From: an uncultured Myxococcaceae bacterium
Lineage (GTDB): Bacteria; Myxococcota_A; Polyangia; Polyangiales; Ga0077539
Reading direction: 5' to 3'
Assembly: GCA_945952225.1 (NCBI GenBank)
Contig: CAMFHP010000046.1
Span: forward strand, 1-55,928
Length of the DNA stretch: 55,928 nt
Shown here: one piece after another, positions 1-8,451 of the stretch
Numbering within the stretch: the first letter of the stretch is position 1
Layout of the letters: each line of letters opens with the position of its first letter
Translations under genes and position numbers: made by a program
Notes under the pieces: generated by a model
What the model was told of the DNA's origin: nothing
Seen by the model: only the letters and a program-made list of their open reading frames with translations
Databases searched by the model: none

Positions 1-1592
1 GTGGGCGCAACGGGCGCGACGGGCGCTGGCACAAGCGCGGCGGGCTGCGGCGCGGGGCCGGCGTCGAGGGTGAGCGGGTGCAGCGCGGGCGGCGCAGGCA
101 CGAGCGGCGGGAGCGACACGGCCTGGTCGCGCTCGGGGCGCAGGCGGAACTCCAACGGGCGGAAGCCTTCAGCGACCACGCGCACGTGCACGTCGGTGCT
201 GCGCCGCGGGAGCTGCACGCCCTCGGGACGCTCGCAGCGCACGCCGTCGATGAACACCGTCGCCCCGGCCGAGAGCCCGAGAAACTGCACGCGGACCATG
301 TTCGACGCCTGCGCCGCAGGCCGCGTCGCCTGGTAGACCATGTACGTCGTGCTGCCCGTGATGAGCGCGGTCACGAAGGCCACGGCGACGAGGAGGAGCG
401 GACTCGGCCCGCGGGGCTCGTCGGGGGAGGCCACGGGGGCGTCGTCGACGGGCGCGGGCGGCGCGCTCTGCGCGTGGGTGGTCGGGCGCACCACGGAGCG
501 GTCGAGGGGGCGCACCGCGGTCGGGGCCGCATCCGACGACGCGGTGGCCTCGTCTTCGATGCGCACCATGCCGGGAAACACCGCAGCGGTGCTCTCCAAC
601 GGCTCGTTGTCGCGCATGGTGACCACTTCGACAGGCCGCGGCGGCGCGGGCTTCGAGGGAGACACCGGGCCCACCGCGGGGTCGTCGAAGAGCGAACTCT
701 CGGCGAGGCCCACCGCGGGGTGGCGCACCACGTAGTCGCGCAGCGCGGTGAGCATCTCGCTCGCGTTGGCGAAGCGCTGGTTGCGATCCTTCTGGAGGCA
801 ACGATCGATGATGTCGGAGAGCGGTCGGTCGACGCCGTACGTCGACGCGGGCAGGTGCGCCTCGGTGACCACCGCGACGATCTGCGTGTTGAAGTTGTCG
901 CCGTCGAAGGGGAGGTGTCCCGTGAGGCTCTCGTAGAGCACCACGCCGAGGGCCCAGAGGTCGGCGCGCGGATCGATGGGCTCGCCCTTCGCCTGCTCGG
1001 GAGACATGTAGTGCGGCGTGCCGACGGTGGTGTTGATCTGCGTGATCGACCCCATGAAGGCCTTCTCGGGGTTGATGGCCTTCGAGATGCCGAAGTCGAC
1101 GATCTTCACGTGGGCGTCGCCCGCGGAGCCCTTCGTGAGAAAGATGTTCTCGGGCTTCACGTCGCGGTGCACGATCTCCGCGGCGTGCGCGACGGAGAGC
1201 GCGTGGAGCACCTGCGCGGTCACCACGATGGCGTCGCGCGGTTCCATCCGGCCGTACTTCACGAGGTAGGTCGAGAGGTCGGTGCCGCGAAGAAGCTCCA
1301 GCACGATGAACAGCGAGCCGTCGGCGGGGTCCTGCCCCATCTCGATGAACTCGACGATGTTCGGGTGCTTCACGCGCCCCGCGTTGGCGCCCTCATTCAG
1401 GAAGCGCTTGACGTTCTCCTGATTGAGCTGGTTTTCCGGGTGCATGATCTTGATCGCGACCCGGCGCCGCGTGGAGATGTTCTCGGCCTCGTAGACGATG
1501 CCCATGCCGCCGCGTCCAAGCACGCGCAGCAGTCGGTATCTTCCGGCGACGGTCGATCCGAGCCTCCCCTGTTCCGTCGCCGTGGCCGCCAC
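1..1592 (-). CDS. PEGA-tailed Ser/Thr protein kinase (C-terminus cut by window)
   Basis: Membrane-anchored eukaryotic-type Ser/Thr kinase; about 530 residues are visible and the end lies outside the window. Kinase domain at roughly residues 19-285: glycine loop GRGGMG (26-31), ATP lysine K48 in VAIK, HRDVKPEN (142-149), DFG (166-168), then a MSPEQ activation segment. A Pro-rich linker is followed by one membrane segment (about 396-418) and an extracytoplasmic PEGA-like domain (FIDG and GFRPLEF motifs), then a Pro/Ala tail. The start is GTG at 1592, because the frame is closed by TGA just upstream and GAGGG lies 8-10 bases before it; no ATG is available in this frame. It is divergent from the repeat lipoprotein at 1801, with facing promoter candidates between. 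All catalytic residues are present, so it should be active; substrates are unknown. Confidence 0.93.
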   Translation of the reverse strand, partial: MAATATEQGRLGSTVAGRYRLLRVLGRGGMGIVYEAENISTRRRVAIKIMHPENQLNQENVKRFLNEGANAGRVKHPNIVEFIEMGQDPADGSLFIVLELLRGTDLSTYLVKYGRMEPRDAIVVTAQVLHALSVAHAAEIVHRDVKPENIFLTKGSAGDAHVKIVDFGISKAINPEKAFMGSITQINTTVGTPHYMSPEQAKGEPIDPRADLWALGVVLYESLTGHLPFDGDNFNTQIVAVVTEAHLPASTYGVDRPLSDIIDRCLQKDRNQRFANASEMLTALRDYVVRHPAVGLAESSLFDDPAVGPVSPSKPAPPRPVEVVTMRDNEPLESTAAVFPGMVRIEDEATASSDAAPTAVRPLDRSVVRPTTHAQSAPPAPVDDAPVASPDEPRGPSPLLLVAVAFVTALITGSTTYMVYQATRPAAQASNMVRVQFLGLSAGATVFIDGVRCERPEGVQLPRRSTDVHVRVVAEGFRPLEFRLRPERDQAVSLPPLVPAPPALHPLTLDAGPAPQPAALVPAPVAPVAP

Positions 1593-1646
1593 CCGATCCG
1601 TCCCTCATTGGCTTCGCACCGAAGCCTGTATCTCGAACCCGCGCGG

Positions 1647-1676
1647 AGCATACAGCACCCCTCCGGTCGCCGTCAC
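1647..1676 (-). promoter_or_regulatory. Candidate sigma-70-type promoter of the kinase gene
   Basis: Read on the minus strand, GTGACG (-35) and TATGCT (-10) are separated by 18 bases, about 50 bases upstream of the GTG start at 1592. Spotted by eye; the same xTGACx-18-TATnCT layout occurs before other genes in the window. Confidence 0.4.
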
Positions 1677-1702
1677 CACTCGTGCGAGGGCCCCATTGGC
1701 GA

Positions 1703-1732
1703 TCGACCTTCCGCGTCGCTCGTGCCTATCCT
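1703..1732 (+). promoter_or_regulatory. Candidate promoter of the repeat lipoprotein gene
   Basis: TCGACC (-35) and TATCCT (-10) with an 18-base spacer, giving a leader of about 60 bases before the ATG at 1801. It faces away from the kinase promoter at 1647-1676. The -35 is weak; the -10 hexamer is identical to the one before rimK. Confidence 0.35.
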
Positions 1733-1800
1733 CCGCCGCCTGAATGCAGCGCCGCGCGGTCGCGTCGAGCGCGCTGCGTTCATCAAGGAGCGACGGATCC

Positions 1801-2883
1801 ATGCGTCACCAGCGCCTCGCACTCATCAGCACCCTCGCGACCCTCGCCTCGGCCTGCACGGTCACCTCGGCCACGCCGGTCGTCTACCCCACGGAGACCG
1901 TCGTCGCGCAGCCCGCGCCGCCTCCGCCTGCGCAGCCCACGGGCGTCGCGGTCGGTACGCCGGTCTACGGTCAGCCGCAGGGAGGCGTCGCCGTCGGCAC
2001 GCCGGTCTACGGCCAGCCCACGGGCGTCGCGGTCGGTACGCCGGTCTACGGCCAGCCGCAGGGTGGTGTCGCCGTGGGCACGCCGGTCTACGGCCAGCCG
2101 GGCGTCGGTGTGGCGCAGCCTGCGTATCCTCCGCAGCCTCAGGGAGGCGTCGCGGTCGGTACGCCGGTCTACGGTCAGCCCGGAGCGCCGCCTGCGCGTC
2201 CGATGTATCCGCCGCAGGGGGGCGTCGCCGTGGGCACGCCGGTCTACGGTCAGCCCGGTGTCGGTGTGGCGGTTCCTGCGGGGCAGCCGGGGTATCCGCC
2301 TCCGCAGGGCGGTGTCGCGGTGGGAACGCCCGGATACCTCCCGCCCGGTGCGGTCGCGCAGCCGACGCAGGGATCGGTGATGACGCAGCCCGGTGCGGGT
2401 GTGGTCGTCGGGCAGCCTGCACGTCCCGGCACGGGTGTGGTGGTCGGTACGCCCGTCGGGCAGCCTGCGCCCGGCGGCACGATGGTGATGACCAACGGCG
2501 GCACGCCCGTGGGCCAGCCGATGCCCGGCGGCACGATGGTGATGACCAACGGCGGCACGCCCGTTCCCTCGGGACCCGCGGGCGGCACCATGGTGATGAC
2601 GAACGGTGGAACGCCGGTCGCGCAGCCGATGCCCGGCGGTTCGATGGTGATGACGAACGGTGGAACGCCGGTCGCGCAGCCGATGCCCGGCGGCACGATG
2701 GTGATGACCAACGGCGGCACGCCCGTTCCCTCGGGACCTGCGGGCGGCACCATGGTGATCACCAACACCGGCACGCCGGTGAACAGCAGCTCGCAGACCA
2801 TCCAGGTCACGCAGCCCCCGATCTACCGTCGCCCGCGTGAGGAGCCCACGCGCGTGATTCCCGCGCCGCCCGCCGCCCGCTGA
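1801..2883 (+). CDS. Repeat-rich secreted lipoprotein
   Basis: A 360-residue exported protein of unknown function. It starts with a short signal peptide and a lipobox-like LASAC (Cys near residue 20), so it is probably lipidated. After the signal it is almost entirely low-complexity repeats: a first half built from a 12-residue unit GVAVGTPVYGQP separated by Pro/Gln-rich linkers, and a second half built from GGTMVMTNGGTPV units with linkers such as GQPMP and PSGPA. The C-terminal segment is basic and Pro-rich. ATG at 1801 is chosen because AAGGAG lies about 9 bases upstream and a signal peptide follows directly; an in-frame ATG at 1744 would bury the signal peptide. A structural, adhesive or cell-wall-spanning role is possible, but nothing in the sequence proves it. 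Confidence 0.85.
   Translation: MRHQRLALISTLATLASACTVTSATPVVYPTETVVAQPAPPPPAQPTGVAVGTPVYGQPQGGVAVGTPVYGQPTGVAVGTPVYGQPQGGVAVGTPVYGQPGVGVAQPAYPPQPQGGVAVGTPVYGQPGAPPARPMYPPQGGVAVGTPVYGQPGVGVAVPAGQPGYPPPQGGVAVGTPGYLPPGAVAQPTQGSVMTQPGAGVVVGQPARPGTGVVVGTPVGQPAPGGTMVMTNGGTPVGQPMPGGTMVMTNGGTPVPSGPAGGTMVMTNGGTPVAQPMPGGSMVMTNGGTPVAQPMPGGTMVMTNGGTPVPSGPAGGTMVITNTGTPVNSSSQTIQVTQPPIYRRPREEPTRVIPAPPAAR
1942..2781 (+). repeat. In-frame repeats of the lipoprotein gene
   Basis: Degenerate 36-base units encoding GVAVGTPVYGQP give way to 39-54-base units encoding GGTMVMTNGGTPV plus linker. Several copies of the second type are identical or nearly so at the DNA level, which points to recent slippage or recombination. 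Confidence 0.8.
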
Positions 2884-2887
2884 CGCA

Positions 2888-2904
2888 GGCGCGTACATCG
2901 CGCC
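2888..2904 (+). terminator. Possible terminator hairpin after the lipoprotein gene
   Basis: GGCGCG, a 5-base loop, then CGCGCC, a few bases after the stop codon and followed by a pyrimidine-rich run. The stem is short and there is no clean T-tract, so this is tentative. Confidence 0.3.
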
Positions 2905-2976
2905 GCGCTTCCCTTCTCGCCCGACCTCACCAGCCCTTGGCGCCGCCCGCGTGCGGTGGTGCCATCGCGCTCTCGC

Positions 2977-3360
2977 ATGCCGAGCAGCCCGCCGCGTCCC
3001 GAGATCCTCATCGTCGAAGACGACGACCTCGTGATGGGCGTGGTGCTGCGCGCGCTGCGCAAGGCCGGCTACGCGGTGTGCCACGCCACGACGGGCGACG
3101 AAGCCCTCGCGCTCTTCGAATCGCACGGAGACAGCATCCGCGGCGTGTACCTCGACCTGTCGCTCCCCACGATGCCAGGCGTCGAGGTGCTCGCGGCGCT
3201 GCGCGCGCGGTCTCCGTCGCTTCCGGTGGTGCTCACGTCGGGGTTCGATCCGCGCGTCATCGGCGCGGCGACGCTCGCCACGGCTACGGCATTTCTCGCA
3301 AAGCCCTTCCGGTCGCACGAACTCGTCGAGGCGATGCGACGGGCGCTGGCGGCGACGTAG
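2977..3360 (+). CDS. Stand-alone response-regulator receiver (REC) protein
   Basis: A 127-residue protein made of one receiver domain and no output domain. Visible landmarks are the acidic pocket VEDDD (13-17), the phospho-acceptor Asp about residue 60 in YLDLSLP, the conserved Thr/Ser region LTSGFD (87-91) and Lys109 in AKPF. Such single-domain receivers act as phosphate shuttles, sinks or protein-binding switches. The ATG at 2977 is preferred; an in-frame GTG at 2956 would add seven basic residues, and neither has a clear ribosome site. The gene converges on the NtrC-type activator at 3373-4806, 12 bases away. No histidine kinase is adjacent, so the partner is unknown; the hybrid kinase at 32941 is one candidate elsewhere in the window. 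Confidence 0.85.
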   Translation: MPSSPPRPEILIVEDDDLVMGVVLRALRKAGYAVCHATTGDEALALFESHGDSIRGVYLDLSLPTMPGVEVLAALRARSPSLPVVLTSGFDPRVIGAATLATATAFLAKPFRSHELVEAMRRALAAT

Positions 3361-3372
3361 CGCCGGGCGCGG

Positions 3373-4806
3373 TCACCGGGGCGGCTTGTAGTCTTCGAGC
3401 CCGCACTCCTCGATCATGTTGTAGATCGTGCGGCGCGAGACCTTGAGCAGTCGCGCGGCGGCGGAGCGGTTGTTCTTCGTCGCGCGCAGGGCCTCTTTGA
3501 GCGCCTCGCGGTCGCGCTCGCGGCGGATGTCCTGAAGGGATTTCTGGCTCGCATCGACGGCGCCCGTGCGCGCTGCCTCCACGGCCGGGGGCGGGGTGAT
3601 CGAGGGCGCGGGCGAGAGACGTCCGCCTGGCTCGCGCACGAGCTCGGCGGCGATGTGCTCGCGGGTGATGCGCGCGTCGGAGGCGAGGGCCACGAGGCGC
3701 TCGGTGAGGTTCTGCAGCTCGCGCACGTTGCCGGGCCACGGCTGGTCGCGCAGAAACTCCAGCGCGTCGGGGGTGTAGTGCGCCTCGGGACGCCGGTAGC
3801 GATCACCGAAGGTCTGGCAGAAGTGCCGCGCGAGGGTGGCGATGTCTTCGCGGCGGTCGCGCAGCGGCGGAAGCCACACGGGCACGACGTTCAGACGGTA
3901 GAACAGGTCTTCGCGGAACGTGCCCCGCTCGATGAGCTCTTCGAGGTTGCGGTGCGTCGCGGCGATGAAGCGCACGTCGGCCTTGAGGGTCTCCTTGCCG
4001 CCGACGCGTTCGAAGGTCCGCTCCTGGAGCACGCGCAGCAGGCGCACCTGGAGTTCGCCCGGCGTGTCGCCGATCTCGTCGAGAAAGAGCGTGCCGTTGT
4101 TGGCAAGCTCCAGGCGCCCCGGCTTGCGCACCGTGGCCCCGGTGAACGCGCCCTTCTCGTGGCCGAACACCTCGGACTCCAGAAGGTTGAGCGCGAAGGC
4201 CCCGCAGTTGGCCGCGACGAAGGGCCCGGCCCGCCGCCGCGAGGCTTTGTGAACAAGGCGCGCCGCAAGCTCCTTGCCCGTGCCCGACTCGCCACGGATC
4301 AGCACGGTCGCGTCGCTCTCGGCCACGCGCATGAGCCGCTCGCGCGCGTCGCGTAGGGCGTCGGAGTCACCGAGCAGGCCCGACTCGGCGAGCACCGCCT
4401 GGTGGCGACGGGGCTCGTCGCGGCGCTCGCTCTCGCGAAACGCCCGCTGCAACGTCGCCGTGATCTGCACACGGTCGCAGGGCTTCACCAGAAAGTCGTA
4501 GGCGCCCTTGCGCATCGCCTCGACCGCGGTGGAGACCGAGTTCATCGCCGTGAGCATCACCACGGGGAGCTCGGGCCACTTCTCGCGCACGATTTCGAGC
4601 AGCTCCATGCCGCTCATCTCAGGCATCGAGAGGTCGGTGATCACCACGTCGACGCGATGGCGTGCCGTGGTGAGGTACTCGATGGCGCGCGGCCCCGAGC
4701 TCACATAGGTCGACGCGATCCCCTCCTGCTTGAGGAGTGACTGGATCACGGAGCCGAGCGAGGGCTCATCGTCGACGATCAGAATGCTTTGCGTGGGTGG
4801 GTTCAT
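3373..4806 (-). CDS. Sigma-54-dependent response regulator (NtrC family)
   Basis: Transcriptional activator of 477 residues with the full NtrC layout. Receiver domain at about 5-122 with phospho-acceptor D58 in TDLSMPEMSG and Lys in VKPC (108). AAA+ domain at about 144-385 with Walker A GESGTGKE (172-179), the sigma-54-contacting GAFTGA loop (219-224), Walker B LFLDEIGD (240-247) and the arginine-finger region RLNVVPVWLPPLRDR. A Pro-rich linker leads to a Fis-type helix-turn-helix (about 444-467, NNRSAAARLLKVSRRTIYNMI). All key residues for sigma-54 activation are present. The cognate kinase is not adjacent. I found no convincing -24/-12 promoter nearby, so its targets lie elsewhere. The ATG at 4806 is the natural start, with REC strand 1 following directly. 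Confidence 0.96.
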   Translation of the reverse strand: MNPPTQSILIVDDEPSLGSVIQSLLKQEGIASTYVSSGPRAIEYLTTARHRVDVVITDLSMPEMSGMELLEIVREKWPELPVVMLTAMNSVSTAVEAMRKGAYDFLVKPCDRVQITATLQRAFRESERRDEPRRHQAVLAESGLLGDSDALRDARERLMRVAESDATVLIRGESGTGKELAARLVHKASRRRAGPFVAANCGAFALNLLESEVFGHEKGAFTGATVRKPGRLELANNGTLFLDEIGDTPGELQVRLLRVLQERTFERVGGKETLKADVRFIAATHRNLEELIERGTFREDLFYRLNVVPVWLPPLRDRREDIATLARHFCQTFGDRYRRPEAHYTPDALEFLRDQPWPGNVRELQNLTERLVALASDARITREHIAAELVREPGGRLSPAPSITPPPAVEAARTGAVDASQKSLQDIRRERDREALKEALRATKNNRSAAARLLKVSRRTIYNMIEECGLEDYKPPR

Positions 4807-5617
4807 CGGCCTCGGCGCCCCCCGTCGGGGCGACCTTCGATCCTACCTCAACGCCCCGCGCGCGTGACGCCCGTGCGGCAGCAACCGATGTGGCACCCGT
4901 GTGCTCCGTCCGCGCCCTCGCGGCCTGCGTCGTCGCCCGTGGGGCGGGCGCGCGGCCCGACGCGGGACCCCCTACGTATCGTTCGAGCGCGATGCCGCAT
5001 CGCCCGTCTCCACGACGGCCCCGGCGACTCCCTCCAACGATCCCCCGTCGCTGCTGCGCGTCGCTCGGCCCGTGGAGCCGCGAGCTCGATTCCCCCCCGG
5101 GAAAACTACGGGGCGGCGCGCAGACGATGGAGCCCGTGAAGAAGCGGGCGATGCGGCAACGCCACTCAATCCGACGCGATCACTCCCCTGGATGCGCCCC
5201 CTTGCAGGTGCCACACGAACCGGACGACGCAGCGCGGATCCCCCGATACGCGCTGCGCCGTCCGTCTCGTGCCCGGAGTCACCCTCTTGGCATCACGCGG
5301 CGATCGCTCCCTGAACCGTCGTCCGACCCGTGTCCCCGTCCTGCGGCTCCCCCTGCGATGTCCCCTGACGACATCGCTCCCCGATCGCAGGCGCGAACAC
5401 GAACCCGATCACAATCCCCTATTGGACGGCCGATCCAGGCAGTAGTGGTCTGTTGCTGGGTGTTCCGGTTGGCAGTGCCCTCCATCGCAACGGCCTCGCG
5501 CGGGAACGCTGAGGCAGTTCGACCTAGAGCAGCACACATGCCATGCCCGACCGCAGGACATGGGGTCTCGCACCGGTTGCACCAACCCGTAGATTTCAGA
5601 GGAGATTTTACTCGCGC

Positions 5618-5645
5618 TCCCTCGGGCGTCGCCGCCGCCGAGGGA
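5618..5645. repeat. 8-bp-stem hairpin in the intergenic region
   Basis: TCCCTCGG, a 12-base GC-rich loop, then CCGAGGGA: a perfect 8-bp stem about 85 bases beyond the stop of the minus-strand DsbD-like gene. It may be a Rho-independent-like 3-prime end, although no T-tract follows on either strand. Confidence 0.45.
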
Positions 5646-5658
5646 AGCCCGGTGTGCA

Positions 5659-5670
5659 GTCTGTACAGAC
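5659..5670. repeat. 12-bp perfect palindrome GTCTGTACAGAC
   Basis: A perfect palindrome, directly preceded by GTGCA and followed three bases later by TGCAC. It resembles a two-fold symmetric protein-binding site. It lies beyond the stop codon of the DsbD-like gene on the minus strand. Confidence 0.45.
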
Positions 5671-5728
5671 CGATGCACGTCGGTTGCGGAGCGAGCGTGC
5701 AGCGGGCTTTACAGTGCGAGGGGGGCGA

Positions 5729-7027
5729 TCAGTGAACCGCCCGCATGCGGGTGAGCATCTGGTCGGCGGGGATGAACTGGGTCACGCGGTCGACCTCGCG
5801 TCCCTCGGAGTTGATCAGCAGCACGGTGGGGAGGCCCTGCACGTGATAGCGGGTCTGGAGGGCCTCGATCGCCGGGGTGGGCTCCGTCGCGTCGACCTTG
5901 ACCGCGGTGAAGCGCTCGGCCTCGCGGCGCACGTCATCGACGCTGAACGTCTGGTGGAGCAGCTCTTCGCAGGCCGCGCACCACGCGGCGCCGAAGTCGA
6001 CGAGCACCGGGCGATGGGCCGTGCGGGCCTGGACGATCGACGCTTCGAGGTTGGTCTCCCAGCGGATCGTGGGGGCCGGGGGCTCGTACGCGACGAACCA
6101 CACCGCGCCCAGGGCCGCCGCGAGGGAGCCCACGACCTTGCGTGCGCGCTGCGAAGACGAACCGTCTTTGAGCGAGAGGTGCACCGCGCCCATCGCGACG
6201 CCACCCACCATGAGGGCCGCGAAGAACCACACGCGGGCCAGCGCGCTCGGCGGGTTCTTCAGCACGGGCACGAGGTGGCGGAGGTAGTAGAAGCCCAGCA
6301 CCAGAAGGCCGATGCCGAAGACGCTCTTGATGCGGTCCATCCAGACGCCGGGCTTGGGGAGGCCCAGCGAGAGCGCGCCCACGAGCCAGAAGGGCAGACC
6401 CAGGCCCAGCGAGTACGCGTAGAGGAACATGCTCCCGCCCACCACGTCGTGGCGCTGGAACACGTAGTCGAGGATGCCCACCAGGCCCGCCGTCGCGCAC
6501 GGCGCCGCGATGGGGCCCGTGGCAAACCCGATGAGGAACGCGCCCTTGAGCCCGAGACCTCCGATGGCGGCGAGGCGGTTCTGGAGGCTCGGCGGCAGCG
6601 AGATCTCGAAGAGCCCGAACATGTTCAGGGCCATCACGAACATCAGCGCCGCTTCGAAGATCTGCACCCACGCGCTGCCCGCGACCGCGCCCGCGACGCG
6701 TCCCGTGAGCGCTGCGAAGAGGCCCAGCGGAACGAACAGCGCCGCGAGCCCGTGCACGAAGGCCGTGGAGAGCAGCATGGCCCTTCCGCGAGACTCGCGG
6801 CGCGCGCCGAAGACCGACACCGTGATGCCGATCATCGGGTACACGCAGGGCGTCGCCGCCGTGCCCAGACCGACGAGAAAGGCCGCGGGGAGCGCGGCCC
6901 ACCAGCCGTAGCGCTCCATCGCGGTGGAGAAGAGGTTGGTGTCGGCGTGCGCGAAGGGCGTGAAGGCCAGCGCCCCGAGGGCCGCCGGGAGCGCCAGCGC
7001 GAGACGAGAGACGTGGGTGCGGTTCAT
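5729..7027 (-). CDS. Compact DsbD/ScsB-like thiol:disulfide interchange protein
   Basis: Membrane protein of 432 residues predicted to carry electrons from the cytoplasm to envelope thiols. After a signal sequence (1-28) come about eight membrane segments with the two redox cysteines of the DsbD beta domain, C61 in ATPCVYP and C177 in AAPCATAG. The C-terminal thioredoxin-like gamma domain (about 320-432) has the CxxC site C350-C353 in AAWCAACEE and a cis-Pro region GLPTVLLI. The N-terminal DsbD-alpha domain of the E. coli enzyme (about 565 residues) is missing, so electrons must pass to another partner. The ATG at 7027 starts the signal peptide; the upstream extension in the same frame is Arg-rich and unlikely. 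Envelope genes at 7098-9078 lie upstream on the same strand. Confidence 0.9.
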   Translation of the reverse strand: MNRTHVSRLALALPAALGALAFTPFAHADTNLFSTAMERYGWWAALPAAFLVGLGTAATPCVYPMIGITVSVFGARRESRGRAMLLSTAFVHGLAALFVPLGLFAALTGRVAGAVAGSAWVQIFEAALMFVMALNMFGLFEISLPPSLQNRLAAIGGLGLKGAFLIGFATGPIAAPCATAGLVGILDYVFQRHDVVGGSMFLYAYSLGLGLPFWLVGALSLGLPKPGVWMDRIKSVFGIGLLVLGFYYLRHLVPVLKNPPSALARVWFFAALMVGGVAMGAVHLSLKDGSSSQRARKVVGSLAAALGAVWFVAYEPPAPTIRWETNLEASIVQARTAHRPVLVDFGAAWCAACEELLHQTFSVDDVRREAERFTAVKVDATEPTPAIEALQTRYHVQGLPTVLLINSEGREVDRVTQFIPADQMLTRMRAVH

Positions 7028-7097
7028 GGCGTGTCGCGGCCGCGGAGCATAGCCCAGGGCCGCCGCCGTTCGCGCACAACCGACGGCGCGCGCGGGG

Positions 7098-8447
7098 CTA
7101 TTCCAGCGCGGTGAGCTCGCCGCGTGCGTCGCAGGCCCAGCGGTGGAGCGCGCCCGAGGGAGACACCCCCACGAGCGCGCGTCCCGCCCACACCACGCTG
7201 CGCGCGCCGTGAAAGATCCCTTCGCCGTCCCAGTCCGCGAGCGCGAAGGAACTCTCCGCGCGCGTGGGATCGAGGCGCACGGATCCTCCCTCCCAGCGAA
7301 GCTCCACCACGGGGCGTCCGCCCGCACATCGGATGGTCTCTCCCGTCGCGCGGGTCACCGTCGCGCGCGCCGGGGTCACCGCCGTTCCGTCGTCGCGCAC
7401 TACGCGGACCCACACCGTGCCCGAGGGCTCTCCCGAGGCCTCGGTGGGCTCGCAGCGCGAGACGAACGCATCGCCCGTCCACGCGATGCGCGGGGCGGTG
7501 CACGGCGAGAGCGTGTCGAGAAACGCGGGCAACACGCGCGACGTTCCGCCGAAGCCCGGCACCACGCGATGCCCCGCGGGATCGAGGATCAACCGCGGTC
7601 CGCTCACGGCGTCGACGGGGCCGTGCGCGTAGATCCACCCGTTGGGCACGCGGGTGAGCATCCCCGGCGCGTTCTCGGGGCGCGCCATGCCCGCGCGGTA
7701 GTCCCACATCGCGCGTCGGTCGAGGCCTACGCGCATCCACTGCCAGCCCGCGCAGTCGACCCAGTGGCCGTGGCCCACGCCCGGTGGGAGCGCCGCGAGC
7801 GGGCACGGCACGTTGTCGCCGCTCGCGAGCACGAGCGCGGTGCCGTCGTCACCCGCGCGCACGTGGGCGAAGGGAGCGGTCCAGCGCCGTTGGATCGGCC
7901 ACACGCGCGCATCGGCCAGCATGCCAGGGCCCGCGCTGCGCGAGAGCGATTCGTCGGCCGTGAGGAGCGCCGTGTGACGGAGCATCCATCGCCCCTCGGT
8001 GCCGCGGTTCGCCGCCCAGACCACCCAGAGCACACCGTCGCGCGCGTCGGCGTCGAGAGCGTCGATCGTTCCGCGCACGCTCGCGAGCCGTCGCGCTTCG
8101 CCCGCGGTGTGTCCGTCGGCGTCGAGGCGCAACGCGATCACGTCGCTCCCCTCGGGCGATGGCGACGACCACACCACCACCGCGCCCTCACGGACGCGCA
8201 CCACCCGCGCGTCGGGGGTCGGCGACGAGGCGATGGGCTCGGTGGCGAGGCTTCCATCGGGCAGCGCGAGGGAGGCATCACGGTGCACGCCCGCGTCGCG
8301 ACGGCGCACGGGCCACGGGTCGCGGGGGCGCAGCACCGACACGTCAGGGAGCGGCGCGGGCGCAGGCGCGCGCGTCGGCGCATCGGTCGAGGGACGACGG
8401 CACGACACCGCGAGCACGCAGAGCGCCGCGAGGGGGCGCGCGCTCAC
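7098..8447 (-). CDS. Secreted or lipidated protein of unknown function
   Basis: A 449-residue protein. The N-terminus ends in a short hydrophobic stretch followed by Cys (LAVSC, residues 12-16), which fits a lipoprotein signal, although the -3 residue is not ideal. The body has many short beta-like segments (LWVVWAANRG, GWIYAHGP, SVVWAGRALVGV) and four to six cysteines, compatible with a beta-propeller-like or beta-rich extracytoplasmic fold; I cannot name a family. The start is GTG at 8447, four bases after the TGA of the membrane-protein gene at 8452-9078, so the two are probably one transcription unit. Function unknown. Confidence 0.8.
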   Translation of the reverse strand: MSARPLAALCVLAVSCRRPSTDAPTRAPAPAPLPDVSVLRPRDPWPVRRRDAGVHRDASLALPDGSLATEPIASSPTPDARVVRVREGAVVVWSSPSPEGSDVIALRLDADGHTAGEARRLASVRGTIDALDADARDGVLWVVWAANRGTEGRWMLRHTALLTADESLSRSAGPGMLADARVWPIQRRWTAPFAHVRAGDDGTALVLASGDNVPCPLAALPPGVGHGHWVDCAGWQWMRVGLDRRAMWDYRAGMARPENAPGMLTRVPNGWIYAHGPVDAVSGPRLILDPAGHRVVPGFGGTSRVLPAFLDTLSPCTAPRIAWTGDAFVSRCEPTEASGEPSGTVWVRVVRDDGTAVTPARATVTRATGETIRCAGGRPVVELRWEGGSVRLDPTRAESSFALADWDGEGIFHGARSVVWAGRALVGVSPSGALHRWACDARGELTALE

Positions 8448-8451
8448 GCGG

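Larger units (their letters stand above)
4807..5728. other. Long intergenic region without a convincing gene
   Basis: About 0.9 kb between the NtrC gene and the DsbD-like gene. Open frames occur on both strands but are Arg/Pro-rich or low-complexity translations with no recognisable motif, ribosome site or codon pattern. Base composition looks less extreme than in neighbouring genes. It holds a hairpin (5618-5645) and a palindrome (5659-5670) close to the DsbD stop codon. It might carry the leader of the NtrC gene, a small RNA, or decayed coding sequence. Confidence 0.5.

Noticed and set aside
78-2840. A 920-residue plus-strand frame across the kinase and the lipoprotein
   Set aside because: It is Arg/His-rich, spans two real genes on opposite strands and has no motif; shadow of high GC content.
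4885-4905. TGGCAC-like sequence resembling a sigma-54 promoter near the NtrC gene
   Set aside because: The GC of the -12 element is one base out of register and the downstream part does not read TTGC.
5279-5539. An 86-residue minus-strand frame in the long intergenic region
   Set aside because: No ribosome site, no motif, irregular composition; could not be supported as a gene.
5480-5560. tRNA-like T-arm sequence GTTCGA in the intergenic region
   Set aside because: No matching stem pairs, anticodon arm or acceptor stem could be drawn.
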